Positions 1-7,225 of a stretch of 10,163 nucleotides of DNA are shown here, in pieces. The notes beneath the pieces were generated by a model. It did no database searches and was not told the origin of the DNA. It saw only the letters and a program-made list of their open reading frames with translations. The stretch lies in assembly GCA_025964215.1 (NCBI GenBank), contig JAOPZG010000248.1, positions 1 to 10,163 on the forward strand, in the 5' to 3' direction. This DNA is from Conexibacter sp. (GTDB taxonomy: Bacteria; Actinomycetota; Thermoleophilia; Solirubrobacterales; Solirubrobacteraceae). Position 1 is the first letter of the stretch. Each line of letters begins with the position of its first letter. The translations under genes and the position numbers were made by a program.

Positions 1-466
1 CCTCGGCGAGTCCGCCGGCGGCGGCCTCGCGGCCGCGACGCTGACGGCGATCCGCGACGGCGGCGATCCGCGGCCCGCCGCGGCCGCGCTCACCTCGCCG
101 CTGGTCGACTTCACGCTCGGCGCCGCGTCGCTGGACGACAACGACGACCCGTTCGTCAACCGCCCCGTGCTGGAGATGATGGTCCAGGCGGCGTTGCAGG
201 GGAAGGACCCCGGCGAGCTCTCGCCGCTGGGCCACGACCTCGCCGGCCTCTCGCCGCTGCTGATCCAGGTCGGCACGAGCGAGGCGATCCGCGACGACGG
301 CAAGCGCTACGCCGACGCCGCGTCGGCCGCCGGCGTCACGGTGACCTTCGAGCAGTGGGACGGCATGGTCCACCTCTGGCACGGCTTCCCCTACCTCCCC
401 GAGGCGGTCGAGGCCACCGAGCGGATCGCGGAGTTCTTCGCCGAGCACACCGGCGGGAGGGCCTGA
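1..466 (+). CDS. Alpha/beta hydrolase (HSL-type esterase), C-terminal part
   Basis: The gene is cut by the left edge; 154 codons remain, reading from base 2 to a TGA at 464-466. The fragment opens with LGESAGGGLA, the nucleophile elbow of hormone-sensitive-lipase-like alpha/beta hydrolases (catalytic Ser at fragment residue 4). The triad is completed by an acid in VGTSEAIRDDG (probably Glu94) and a His in DGMVHLWHGF (His124), both placed and spaced as in the family. The oxyanion HGGG motif would lie just upstream, outside the window. Family members hydrolyse carboxylic esters, or sometimes C-C bonds, in the cytoplasm. The FAH-family gene starts 2 bp after the stop, so this is an operon member; it could hydrolyse an ester of the substrate or the ring-cleavage product. 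Family assignment is firm; substrate is unknown. Confidence 0.88.
   Translation, partial: LGESAGGGLAAATLTAIRDGGDPRPAAAALTSPLVDFTLGAASLDDNDDPFVNRPVLEMMVQAALQGKDPGELSPLGHDLAGLSPLLIQVGTSEAIRDDGKRYADAASAAGVTVTFEQWDGMVHLWHGFPYLPEAVEATERIAEFFAEHTGGRA
455..460 (+). promoter_or_regulatory. Ribosome binding site of the FAH-family gene
   Basis: GGGAGG lies 8 bp before the ATG at 469, inside the last codons of the hydrolase gene. It decides the start against in-frame codons further upstream. Confidence 0.6.
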
Positions 467-468
467 GC

Positions 469-1305
469 ATGCGGGTCACCACGGTCCGCGTCGACGGCGG
501 CACGCGCGCCGCGCGCCTCGACGGCGACCAGCTCACGCTGCTGCCCTACGGCGACGTCGCCGAGCTGCTGGCCACCGGCGCCGACTGGGCGACGGCGGCC
601 GCCGAGCGCGGCGAGGACACGCTCGCGCTGAGCGCGGCCGACCTCGCGCCGCTGGTCCCGCGGCCGGAGAAGATCTTCGGCGTCGGGCTCAACTACCGCG
701 GCCACGCCGCCGAGGCCGGGCTCGAGGTCCTGGACCACCCGCCGCTGTTCGGCAAGTTCTGGCGCAGCCTCATCGGCCCGGCCGACGACCTCGTGCTGCC
801 CGCCAACTCGCAGATGACCGACTGGGAGGGCGAGCTCGGTCTGGTCATCGGCACGCCGGTCCGCCACGCCGGCCTCGACGAGGGGCTGGCGGCGATCGCC
901 GGCTACACGGTCGTCAACGACGTCTCGATGCGCGACTGGCAGCGCCGCACGTCGCAGTTCCTGCAGGGCAAGACGTTCGAGCGCTCGACGCCGGTCGGGC
1001 CGTTCCTGGTCACGCCCGACGAGCTCGACGACCCCTCGCGCCTGCACCTCACCTGCCTCGTCGACGACGTCGTCATGCAGGACACCTGGACCGACGACCT
1101 CGTCTTCGACCCGGCCCAGATCGTCTCATACATCAGCCAGATCATCACGCTGGTCCCCGGCGACCTGATCATGACCGGCACGCCCGCCGGCGTCGGCGGC
1201 GCCCGGCGCCCGCAGGTCTACCTCGAGGCGGGCCAGACGCTGCGCACCGTCGTCGACGGCGTCGGCGAGCTCGTCAACCACTGCGTCGCACCGGAGGCCT
1301 CATGA
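469..1305 (+). CDS. Fumarylacetoacetate hydrolase (FAH) family protein
   Basis: The product has 278 residues. The ATG at 469 is chosen because GGGAGG (455-460) lies 8 bp upstream and the previous gene stops at 466; the frame stays open further upstream only as overlap. FAH-domain motifs run in order: GLNYRGHA (73-80), PPLFGK (91-96), DWEGELGLVIG (118-128), VNDVSMRDWQ (149-158), QFLQGKTFE (163-171) and GDLIMTGTPAGVG (231-243). Glu120, Glu122 and Asp151 fit the divalent-metal ligands, and Lys168 the conserved active-site lysine. Relatives hydrolyse, hydrate, isomerise or decarboxylate 2-oxo/2-hydroxy-dienoate intermediates (acylpyruvases, homoprotocatechuate-pathway isomerase/decarboxylase, MhpD-like hydratases). 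Next to an extradiol dioxygenase, processing of the ring-cleavage product is the natural role. The exact reaction cannot be chosen from sequence. Confidence 0.93.
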   Translation: MRVTTVRVDGGTRAARLDGDQLTLLPYGDVAELLATGADWATAAAERGEDTLALSAADLAPLVPRPEKIFGVGLNYRGHAAEAGLEVLDHPPLFGKFWRSLIGPADDLVLPANSQMTDWEGELGLVIGTPVRHAGLDEGLAAIAGYTVVNDVSMRDWQRRTSQFLQGKTFERSTPVGPFLVTPDELDDPSRLHLTCLVDDVVMQDTWTDDLVFDPAQIVSYISQIITLVPGDLIMTGTPAGVGGARRPQVYLEAGQTLRTVVDGVGELVNHCVAPEAS

Positions 1306-2198
1306 CCCGCCCGATCATCTCCGCCATCGGGCACGTCGCGCTGCGCGTGACCGACCTCGAGGGCGCGCTCTGGACCGCGACCAACGTCATGGGCCTGCGC
1401 GAGTCCGAGCGCGTCGGGGAGTGGGTCTACCTCACCCACGGCGCCGACCACCACTCGCTGCAGCTCGCCGCGGGCGACGCCGACCGCCTCGACCACATCG
1501 GCCTCGAGGCCGACGGGGCCGCCGGGCTCGCGGAGCTGCGCACGCGCCTGGAGGCCGAGGGCATCCCGCTCGTCTCCGACGCGCCGCTGGACGCGGGGAT
1601 CGCCGAGGGGCTCGCCTTCCAGGGCCCGGAGGGCTTCACCTTCGAGGTCTACACCGGGATGCGCCGCGACCAGCCGCGCTACGCCCCGACCGGCATCCGG
1701 CCGACGCGCTTCGGCCACGTCAACCTCTACGTCGCCGACCCGGCGGGCCTGGTCGTCTTCCTGCAGCGCCTGCTCGACTTCCGGATCTCCGACCACGTCG
1801 GCGCGGGCGCGTTCCTGCGCTGCAACGCCGACCACCACGGCATCGGCGTCGGCCAGGCCGAGCCCACGCGCGTGCATCACATGGCGTGGGAGGTCGAGGG
1901 CATCGCCGACCTCGCGCGCCTCGGCGACGTGCTCGACGACCACGACCGCCATCTCATCTGGGGCCCCGTGCGCCACGGCGTCGGACGCAACGTCGCCGCC
2001 TACTTCGTCGACTTCGGATCGCTGATCGTCGAGTACTACTCAGATATGCAACGGATCTACGACGAGGCCACGTTCGAGCCCGGCCGCTGGGAGCGCGAGG
2101 ACCCGCGCTTCTTCAGCCTCTGGACGCGGCACGACCTGGGCGACTTCCGCGAGCACGGGCTCCAGCCCGTCGCGCGCGAGACGGCGGCGCGCGCATGA
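1302..2198 (+). CDS. Extradiol ring-cleavage dioxygenase, two-domain VOC type
   Basis: This 298-residue enzyme would open catechol-type rings next to the two hydroxyls, using Fe(II) (sometimes Mn(II)) and O2. It has two vicinal-oxygen-chelate modules. The N-terminal one (about 8-118) begins IGHVALRVTDLEGA and is non-catalytic in this family. The C-terminal one (about 136-250) begins RFGHVNLYVAD. The metal triad is seen as His139 (FGHV), His192 or His193 (VHHMAWEV) and Glu244 (IVEYYSD); RHGVGRN (224-230) supplies the active-site His225. Length fits BphC/HsaC/catechol 2,3-dioxygenases. The usual D-P-x-G before the Glu ligand reads D-F-G-S here. Its ATG overlaps the previous TGA (ATGA, 1302-1305), with GGAGG at 1293-1297, implying translational coupling. 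Class is firm; the catechol is unknown. Confidence 0.93.
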   Translation: MTRPIISAIGHVALRVTDLEGALWTATNVMGLRESERVGEWVYLTHGADHHSLQLAAGDADRLDHIGLEADGAAGLAELRTRLEAEGIPLVSDAPLDAGIAEGLAFQGPEGFTFEVYTGMRRDQPRYAPTGIRPTRFGHVNLYVADPAGLVVFLQRLLDFRISDHVGAGAFLRCNADHHGIGVGQAEPTRVHHMAWEVEGIADLARLGDVLDDHDRHLIWGPVRHGVGRNVAAYFVDFGSLIVEYYSDMQRIYDEATFEPGRWEREDPRFFSLWTRHDLGDFREHGLQPVARETAARA

Positions 2199-3478
2199 TC
2201 GCCGGAGCGCGCCCCGCCGACCTCGCCACGCTGCTCACGCGCACCGCGCGCCACTGCTACGACGGCTCTGAGCACTACCGCCGCCAGCTCGACGAGCTCG
2301 GCGTCGCGCCGGAGGAGATCCGCAGCCTGGAGGACCTCTCGGCGCTGCCCGTCCTGGTCGACAAGGAGGCCGAGATCACGCTGCGCGCGCGGTCGCTGGC
2401 CGAGTCGGGCCACCCGTACGGCGAGCACCTCTGCGCGCCGCTGGAGGACGTCGTCGGCGTGGCGTCGACCTCCGGGACGACCGGCGACCCGACCTACTAC
2501 GCGTTCACCAAGAGCGACATCGCGATCACCGACGAGCTCTGGGCCCGCGCCTTCCGGCTCGGCGGCGTGCGCCCGGGCGACACGGTCCTGCACGCGTTCG
2601 GGATGTCGATGTTCCTGGCCGGCGTCCCGATCATCCGGGCGCTGGAGCGGATGGGCGCGCGGCCGGTCCCGGTCGGCGCCGAGGCGGGCTCCGAGAAGCT
2701 GATCCGGATCGCGCGCCAGGTGCGCCCGGTCGCGATCTGCTGCACGCCGTCCTACGGCGAGTACCTCGCCGAGAAGGGCGAGCTCGCCGACCTCGGCGTC
2801 CGCCACATCTTCTGCGCCGGCGAGCCCGGCGCGGGGCTGCCCGAGGTGCGGGCGCGGCTGAGCGACGGCTTCGGCGGGGCGAGCGTCACCGACGTGCTCG
2901 GCGGCGTCCACGGCGTGATGAACGCGTCGTGCTCGGCGCACGCCGGCATGCACCTGCTCGGCGACGACCACTCGATCCAGCAGCTGATCGACCCCGACAC
3001 GGGCGCACCGGTCCCGATGGTCGACGGCGCGATCGGCGTGCGCGTCAAGACGACGCTGGACTGGCAGGCCCAGCCCCAGCTCCGCGCCTCGGTCGGCGAC
3101 GTCTACGAGATCCGCACCGGCGTCTGCGAGTGCGGCCTCGACGCGCCGCGCGCGCACGTCATCGGGCGCACCGACGACATGCTCATCATCAAGGGCGTCA
3201 AGCTCTACCCGGCCGCGATCCAGAACCTGATGTTCGAGCTGCGCCCGCAGCTCACCGGCCACTTCCGGATCGTGCTCGGCACGCCCGGGCCGAAGGTCGA
3301 GCCGCCGCTGCGGATGCGCGTCGAGGTCAGCGACGGGGCGGCCGACGGCGCGGTCGAGGAGCTCGTGCGGCGCATGCACACGCGCTTCTCGGTGACGCCG
3401 CAGGTCGAGGCGATCCCCGAGGGCTCGCTGCCCCGGACGGCGCACAAGGTCAAGCTGATCGAAGTCGAGGCGGCCTAG
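2195..3478 (+). CDS. PaaK-like AMP-forming acyl/aryl-CoA ligase
   Basis: This 427-residue member of the adenylate-forming superfamily most resembles phenylacetate-CoA ligases, which turn a carboxylate, ATP and CoA into an acyl-CoA through an acyl-adenylate. Visible motifs are the phosphate loop STSGTTGDPT (91-100), CAGEPG (207-212), a Gly-rich adenine-pocket region near DVLGGVHGV (233-241), RASVGDVYEI (297-306) followed by CECG (311-314), the hinge region GRTDDMLIIKGVKLYP (324-339) and a C-terminal SLPRTAHKVKLI (411-422) with the probable adenylation lysine. Length is typical of PaaK (about 430). The ATG overlaps the dioxygenase stop (ATGA, 2195-2198). A ligase beside ring-cleavage genes suggests that the substrate, its side chain or a cleavage product is degraded as a CoA ester. 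The acid activated is not predictable. Confidence 0.9.
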   Translation: MIAGARPADLATLLTRTARHCYDGSEHYRRQLDELGVAPEEIRSLEDLSALPVLVDKEAEITLRARSLAESGHPYGEHLCAPLEDVVGVASTSGTTGDPTYYAFTKSDIAITDELWARAFRLGGVRPGDTVLHAFGMSMFLAGVPIIRALERMGARPVPVGAEAGSEKLIRIARQVRPVAICCTPSYGEYLAEKGELADLGVRHIFCAGEPGAGLPEVRARLSDGFGGASVTDVLGGVHGVMNASCSAHAGMHLLGDDHSIQQLIDPDTGAPVPMVDGAIGVRVKTTLDWQAQPQLRASVGDVYEIRTGVCECGLDAPRAHVIGRTDDMLIIKGVKLYPAAIQNLMFELRPQLTGHFRIVLGTPGPKVEPPLRMRVEVSDGAADGAVEELVRRMHTRFSVTPQVEAIPEGSLPRTAHKVKLIEVEAA

Positions 3479-3481
3479 GCC

Positions 3482-4849
3482 ATGCGGATCCTCTGGCGCG
3501 GCGACGAGGGCTACGAGCAGGCGCGGCTGGACGTCGTCTGGCACGCGCGCAAGCCCGACCGGTACCCGGACGGCATCGCGTTCGCGCAGGGCCGGCAGGA
3601 CGTCGTCGACGCCGTGCGGCTCGCGCGCGAGCGTGGCCTGAAGGTCAAGGCGCGCTCGGGCGGGCACAGCTGGACCGCCTCCAGCGTGCGCGACGGCGGG
3701 CTGCTGATCGACCTCTCCGGCCTCGGCGCGTGGGCGGTCGACGCGGACGCCGGCACGGCGATGGTCGAGCCGGGCGCCAAGGGCCGCGACCTCAACGAGG
3801 GCCTGGCCGAGCACGGCCTGTTCTTCCCGACCGGCCACTGCCCCACGATCGCGCTGGGCGGCTTCCTGCTGCAGGGCGGCTGGGGCTGGACGTCGCGGGC
3901 GCTCGGCCCGGCGTGCATGAGCGTGACGGCGGTCGACGTCGTGACCGCCGACGGCGAGCTCGTCCACGCGTCGGAGACCGAGAACCCCGACCTGCTGTGG
4001 GCCGCGCGCGGCGCGGGCTCCGGCTTCTTCGGCGTCGTCGTGGGCTACCACCTGCGCTGCCATCCGCGGCCCGCGTCGATGATGCGCAGCATCTACGCCT
4101 ACTCGCTGGACGAGGCCGAGGAGCTGATGCGCTGGGCCCACGCGATGCAGCCGGAGTGGCCGGCCGCGCTGGAGCTGCAGTTCCTGGGGTCCTTCCCGCG
4201 CAACCCTGACGCCTCGCCGGCCGCCGAGGGCGACGCCATGATCATGGTCATCGGCTTCGCGCTCTTCGACAGCGAGGAGGAGTCGGTCGCCGCGTTGCGC
4301 CTGCTCGAGACGGCGCCGGTGCGCGACAAGGCGCTGGTCGTCGAGGCCTGCGTGCCGTCGACGCTCGACGAGCTCTACGAGCTGGTCGACTCCTACGCGC
4401 GGCCCGAGGTCGCCTACGCGGGCGACAGCCTGTGGTCCGACGACGGCGCCGACGAGCTCGTCCCGGCCTTCCTGGAGATGGTGCGCGACATGCCGACGCG
4501 CTGGTCCTACGTGCTCTGGTGGCCGTGGGTCCCGCAAGCGCTCGACGGCGTCGCGCTGTCGGTCACCGGCAAGCACTACATCTCGCCCTTCTCGGGCTGG
4601 GCCGACCCGGCCGACGAGGCCGAGGTCGCGGCCTGGCCGGGCGAGCACATGCGCCGCCTCGACCACCTCTCCAAGGGGATCCAGCTGGCCGACGAGAACC
4701 TGCTCGGCCGGCCCGACGCGCGCTACATGACCGACGAGAACGCGGCGCGCCTCGAAGCGCTGCGCGCCACGTGGGACCCGGAGGGCCGCTTCCACTCGTT
4801 CCTCTTCGGCGACGCGCGGGCCGCCGCCGGCGGCGCGACCTCCGCCTAG
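3482..4849 (+). CDS. BBE-type FAD-dependent oxidase, probably bicovalent flavin
   Basis: The product has 455 residues and belongs to the PCMH/berberine-bridge-enzyme-like flavin oxidases, which use O2 to oxidise alcohols, sugars, amines or activated C-H bonds. The FAD domain shows ARSGGHSW (57-64), whose His62 is the usual 8-alpha-histidyl FAD site, then GHCPTIALGG (118-127), whose Cys120 sits where the 6-S-cysteinyl link occurs in bicovalent members; the spacing of 58 resembles theirs. DLLWAARGAGSGFFGVV (170-186) is the typical end of this domain. The C-terminal BBE segment is recognisable in YMTDENAARLEALRATWDPE (415-434). No signal peptide is seen, so it is probably cytoplasmic. It starts 3 bp after the ligase stop and is the last gene of the operon. 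Substrate is unknown; oxidation of a hydroxylated side chain or ring is plausible. Confidence 0.9.
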   Translation: MRILWRGDEGYEQARLDVVWHARKPDRYPDGIAFAQGRQDVVDAVRLARERGLKVKARSGGHSWTASSVRDGGLLIDLSGLGAWAVDADAGTAMVEPGAKGRDLNEGLAEHGLFFPTGHCPTIALGGFLLQGGWGWTSRALGPACMSVTAVDVVTADGELVHASETENPDLLWAARGAGSGFFGVVVGYHLRCHPRPASMMRSIYAYSLDEAEELMRWAHAMQPEWPAALELQFLGSFPRNPDASPAAEGDAMIMVIGFALFDSEEESVAALRLLETAPVRDKALVVEACVPSTLDELYELVDSYARPEVAYAGDSLWSDDGADELVPAFLEMVRDMPTRWSYVLWWPWVPQALDGVALSVTGKHYISPFSGWADPADEAEVAAWPGEHMRRLDHLSKGIQLADENLLGRPDARYMTDENAARLEALRATWDPEGRFHSFLFGDARAAAGGATSA

Positions 4850-5640
4850 GCCGCCGCCGGCCGCGCTCGCGGCGACCAGGCGACCATGCCGCCGTCGACC
4901 CGCAGGTCGACGCCGGTGATCCAAGAGGCGTCGTCGGAGGCGAGGAAGAGCGCGGCCTTGGCCACGTCGTCGACGCGGCCGAGGCGGCCCAGCATCACGG
5001 TCGCCAGCTGCGACTCGTGCCAGTCGGCGTCGTCGAGCCGGGACTCGGTCGCCGGGCTCATGACGATGCCGGGGGAGATGGTGTTGGAGCGGATGCCGTG
5101 GGCCCCGCCCTCGGCGGCGAGCTGGCGCGACATCGCGATCAGCCCGCCCTTGCCCGTGCTGTGGGCGAGGATGCCGTTGATCGCCGAGCCGCGGTGGCCG
5201 GCGACCGAGGCGGTGGAGATGATCGAGCCGCCGCCGCGCGCGACGAGGTGCGGCCAGACCGCCGAGCAGAGGTGGAAGACGAGGTGCAGCTCGCCCGCGA
5301 TCGTGTGCTCCCACTCCTCGAAGGTCATGTCGGCGACCGTGTTGAAGCGCGCGGTGGCGGCGTTGTTGTAGACGACGTCCACGCCGCCGTAGGTGTCGAG
5401 GGCGAGCGCGACGAGCGCCTTGGCCTGCGCGGCGTCGGTGAGGTCGCACGGCTCCAGCGAGACCATCTCGCCGCCGGCCGCCCGGACGCGCTCGACGGTC
5501 TCGCGCGCGCCGTCGACCAGCACGTCGCAGCCGACGACGCGCGCGCCCTCGGCCGCGAACAGCGCCGCCGCGCTCGCGCCCATCCCGCCGCCGGTGCCGG
5601 TGATCAGGGCGACCTTGCCGTCCAGCCGCCCTGCGCTCAT
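4846..5640 (-). CDS. SDR-family dehydrogenase with His at the catalytic Tyr position
   Basis: This 264-residue short-chain dehydrogenase/reductase has a Rossmann nucleotide loop TGTGGGMG (14-21), Asp39 at the end of beta-2 (suggesting NAD(H) over NADP(H)), NNAA (92-95), STASVAG (142-148) with a probable catalytic Ser145, and PGIVMSPAT (190-198). The catalytic YxxxK is instead AHSTGK: His160 (codon CAC) replaces Tyr, while Lys164 is kept. The ending VDLRVDGGM is the classic SDR C-terminus. The ATG overlaps the hydroxylase stop (ATGA), so it is the third gene of the leftward operon. Its TAG shares CTAG with the stop of the opposing oxidase gene. A likely role is oxidation of a hydroxyl or dihydrodiol on the substrate, but activity with His in the Tyr position is uncertain. 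Confidence 0.93.
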   Translation of the reverse strand: MSAGRLDGKVALITGTGGGMGASAAALFAAEGARVVGCDVLVDGARETVERVRAAGGEMVSLEPCDLTDAAQAKALVALALDTYGGVDVVYNNAATARFNTVADMTFEEWEHTIAGELHLVFHLCSAVWPHLVARGGGSIISTASVAGHRGSAINGILAHSTGKGGLIAMSRQLAAEGGAHGIRSNTISPGIVMSPATESRLDDADWHESQLATVMLGRLGRVDDVAKAALFLASDDASWITGVDLRVDGGMVAWSPRARPAAA

Positions 5641-7220
5641 GCGGCCACCCGCGCGCCGAGCTGCTCCTTGAGGGCGTCGACCAGGCCGGGGACGTCGGCG
5701 TTGGTCGCGGCCGCGCCGAAGATGCTGAAGTCCGGGCGGACCAGGACCGCGACGACGCCGTGCTCGTCGAAGAAGCGCGTGTAGGTCCCGTCGACGTCGC
5801 GGACCATCGACGTGGCCGGATCGGCGTTGAGGCCGACCGCGTGGGCGCCGAGGGCGTCGAGGAACGCGCGGTGCTCGTCGGTCAGCCCGGCGAGCGGCTC
5901 CAGGCCGCGGGAGAGCAGCGTGAAGCCGAAGCCGAGGATGTCGTCGGCCCGGCCGGCGCGCCCGTCGACCGAGACGGTGGCTTGCGGGCCGAGCTGGCCG
6001 GCCAGGGCCGTCGGGGCGCCGTCGGCGTCGCGCTGCAGCACGCCGTCGGCGAGGATCGGGTCGGGCGGGACGTCGCCCGCCGCGCCGCTGAGGAAGCCCT
6101 CGTCGCGCAGCTTGGCCTTCTCGGGGTCGGTCTCGGTCGCCATCTGGCCGAGCCCGGCGGAGATCAGGATCTGCGTCTTGACGTGCGGGAGGCGCTCGGC
6201 CTGGTAGCCGTCGAGCAGGCCGTCGTCGCAGACGCCGCGCAGGACGAGGTCGAAGCGCCACGCGAGGTTGATCGCGTCGCGCAGGCCCGAGCACGCGCCC
6301 TGGCCGAGGAACGGCGCCATCTGATGGGCCGCGTCGCCGGCGAGGAAGATCCGCCCGTGGCGCCACTCGTTGGCGAGCTGGCTGTCGAACTCGTAGATCA
6401 CCTGGCGGTAGATCTCGACGTCGTCGGGCCCGAGGTCGTGCCAGTCGCGCAAGAACGACCACGCCGCCTCGGGACGCAGCAGCGCCTCGCGGTCGTCGTC
6501 GTCGAGGACCTCGAGCTCGAGCCGCAGGCGGCGCGTCCCGATCGGGACGATCACGTGCATCCGCGGCGGCGCGGTGACGACCGTCGGAGCGTCGAAGCGG
6601 TAGGTGTCGGTCCCGGCCAGCGGGCGCTTGACGATCGTGTCGAGGTTGAGGAAGGCGCTGCGCATCCCCAGGTCCTCGCGCGGGACGCCGAGCAGCTCGC
6701 GGATCGTGCTCTTGGCGCCGTCGGCGGCGATCAGCCACGTGGCGCGCGTCGTCGACGGCTCGCCGCCGTCGCGCGGCTCGGAGGTGATGGTGACGCCGTC
6801 GTCGTCCTGCTCGAAGCCGATGACCTGGTGGCCCTGCAGGATGATCGCGCCGCGCTCGCGGCCGCGCGCGTCGATCGCGTCCTCGACGTAGGGCTGGTAC
6901 ATGGAGAGGTGGCTCGCGAAGCCGGAGGCGGCGGTGCCCGACCAGTCCATGTCGACGAGCGTCTGGCCCGCGGCGTTCTTGAAGAAGTAGCGCTGGAACG
7001 CGGTCGACTCGCGCAGGGCGCTCTCGATGTCGCCGGCGGCCTGGACGATGCGGGCCGCCTCGGCGTCGAGGTTCACGAGCCGCGGCTGGCCGTAGAGGCT
7101 CGGCCAGCGCTCGAAGACGGCCACGCGGTGGCCGAGGGCGGCGAGCAGCGAGCTCGCGGCCAAGCCGGTCGGGCCGTAGCCGACGACGGCGATGTCAACG
7201 TTCTGGGGAATGGTGGTCAT
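5637..7220 (-). CDS. Class A FAD-dependent aromatic hydroxylase (MhpA/TfdB-like)
   Basis: This 527-residue flavoprotein monooxygenase would hydroxylate a phenolic ring with NAD(P)H and O2. The N-terminal dinucleotide fold is VVGYGPTGLA (12-21), followed by QPRLVNLDAEAARI (45-58), a pattern typical of MhpA-type hydroxylases. The DG motif is AADGAKSTIRELLG (165-178). The GD motif is FLAGDAAHQMAPFLGQG (292-308), followed by GLRDAINLAWR. The C-terminal segment with VLVRPDFSIFG (492-502) matches the thioredoxin-like tail of the phenol hydroxylase subgroup. The ATG at 7220 follows GGTGA by 5 bp. An in-frame GTG at 7229 overlaps the upstream stop (GTGA) and would add three residues (VTT), so the start is slightly uncertain. 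It is the obvious candidate to make the catechol cleaved by the dioxygenase at 1302-2198. Confidence 0.93.
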   Translation of the reverse strand: MTTIPQNVDIAVVGYGPTGLAASSLLAALGHRVAVFERWPSLYGQPRLVNLDAEAARIVQAAGDIESALRESTAFQRYFFKNAAGQTLVDMDWSGTAASGFASHLSMYQPYVEDAIDARGRERGAIILQGHQVIGFEQDDDGVTITSEPRDGGEPSTTRATWLIAADGAKSTIRELLGVPREDLGMRSAFLNLDTIVKRPLAGTDTYRFDAPTVVTAPPRMHVIVPIGTRRLRLELEVLDDDDREALLRPEAAWSFLRDWHDLGPDDVEIYRQVIYEFDSQLANEWRHGRIFLAGDAAHQMAPFLGQGACSGLRDAINLAWRFDLVLRGVCDDGLLDGYQAERLPHVKTQILISAGLGQMATETDPEKAKLRDEGFLSGAAGDVPPDPILADGVLQRDADGAPTALAGQLGPQATVSVDGRAGRADDILGFGFTLLSRGLEPLAGLTDEHRAFLDALGAHAVGLNADPATSMVRDVDGTYTRFFDEHGVVAVLVRPDFSIFGAAATNADVPGLVDALKEQLGARVAA

Positions 7221-7225
7221 GGTGG

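Noticed and set aside
45..72. Direct repeat CGGCGATCCGCG (45-56 and 61-72)
   Set aside because: It lies inside the hydrolase coding frame and is built from common GC-rich codons; there is no further copy or mobile-element context.
355..468. A 38-codon upstream extension of the FAH-family gene
   Set aside because: It would overlap the hydrolase gene and is Arg/Gly/Pro-rich; the ATG at 469 has a good ribosome site and gives a normal family N-terminus.
2057..5449. A leftward open frame of about 1130 codons, antisense to four genes
   Set aside because: It is an Arg/Ala/Gly/Asp-rich translation with no recognisable motif, and it lies opposite genes with clear catalytic motifs. Long antisense frames without stops are expected at this GC content.
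4432..5784. A rightward open frame of 450 codons running across the CTAG junction
   Set aside because: It overlaps the oxidase and SDR genes out of frame and has the composition of a GC-rich shadow frame.
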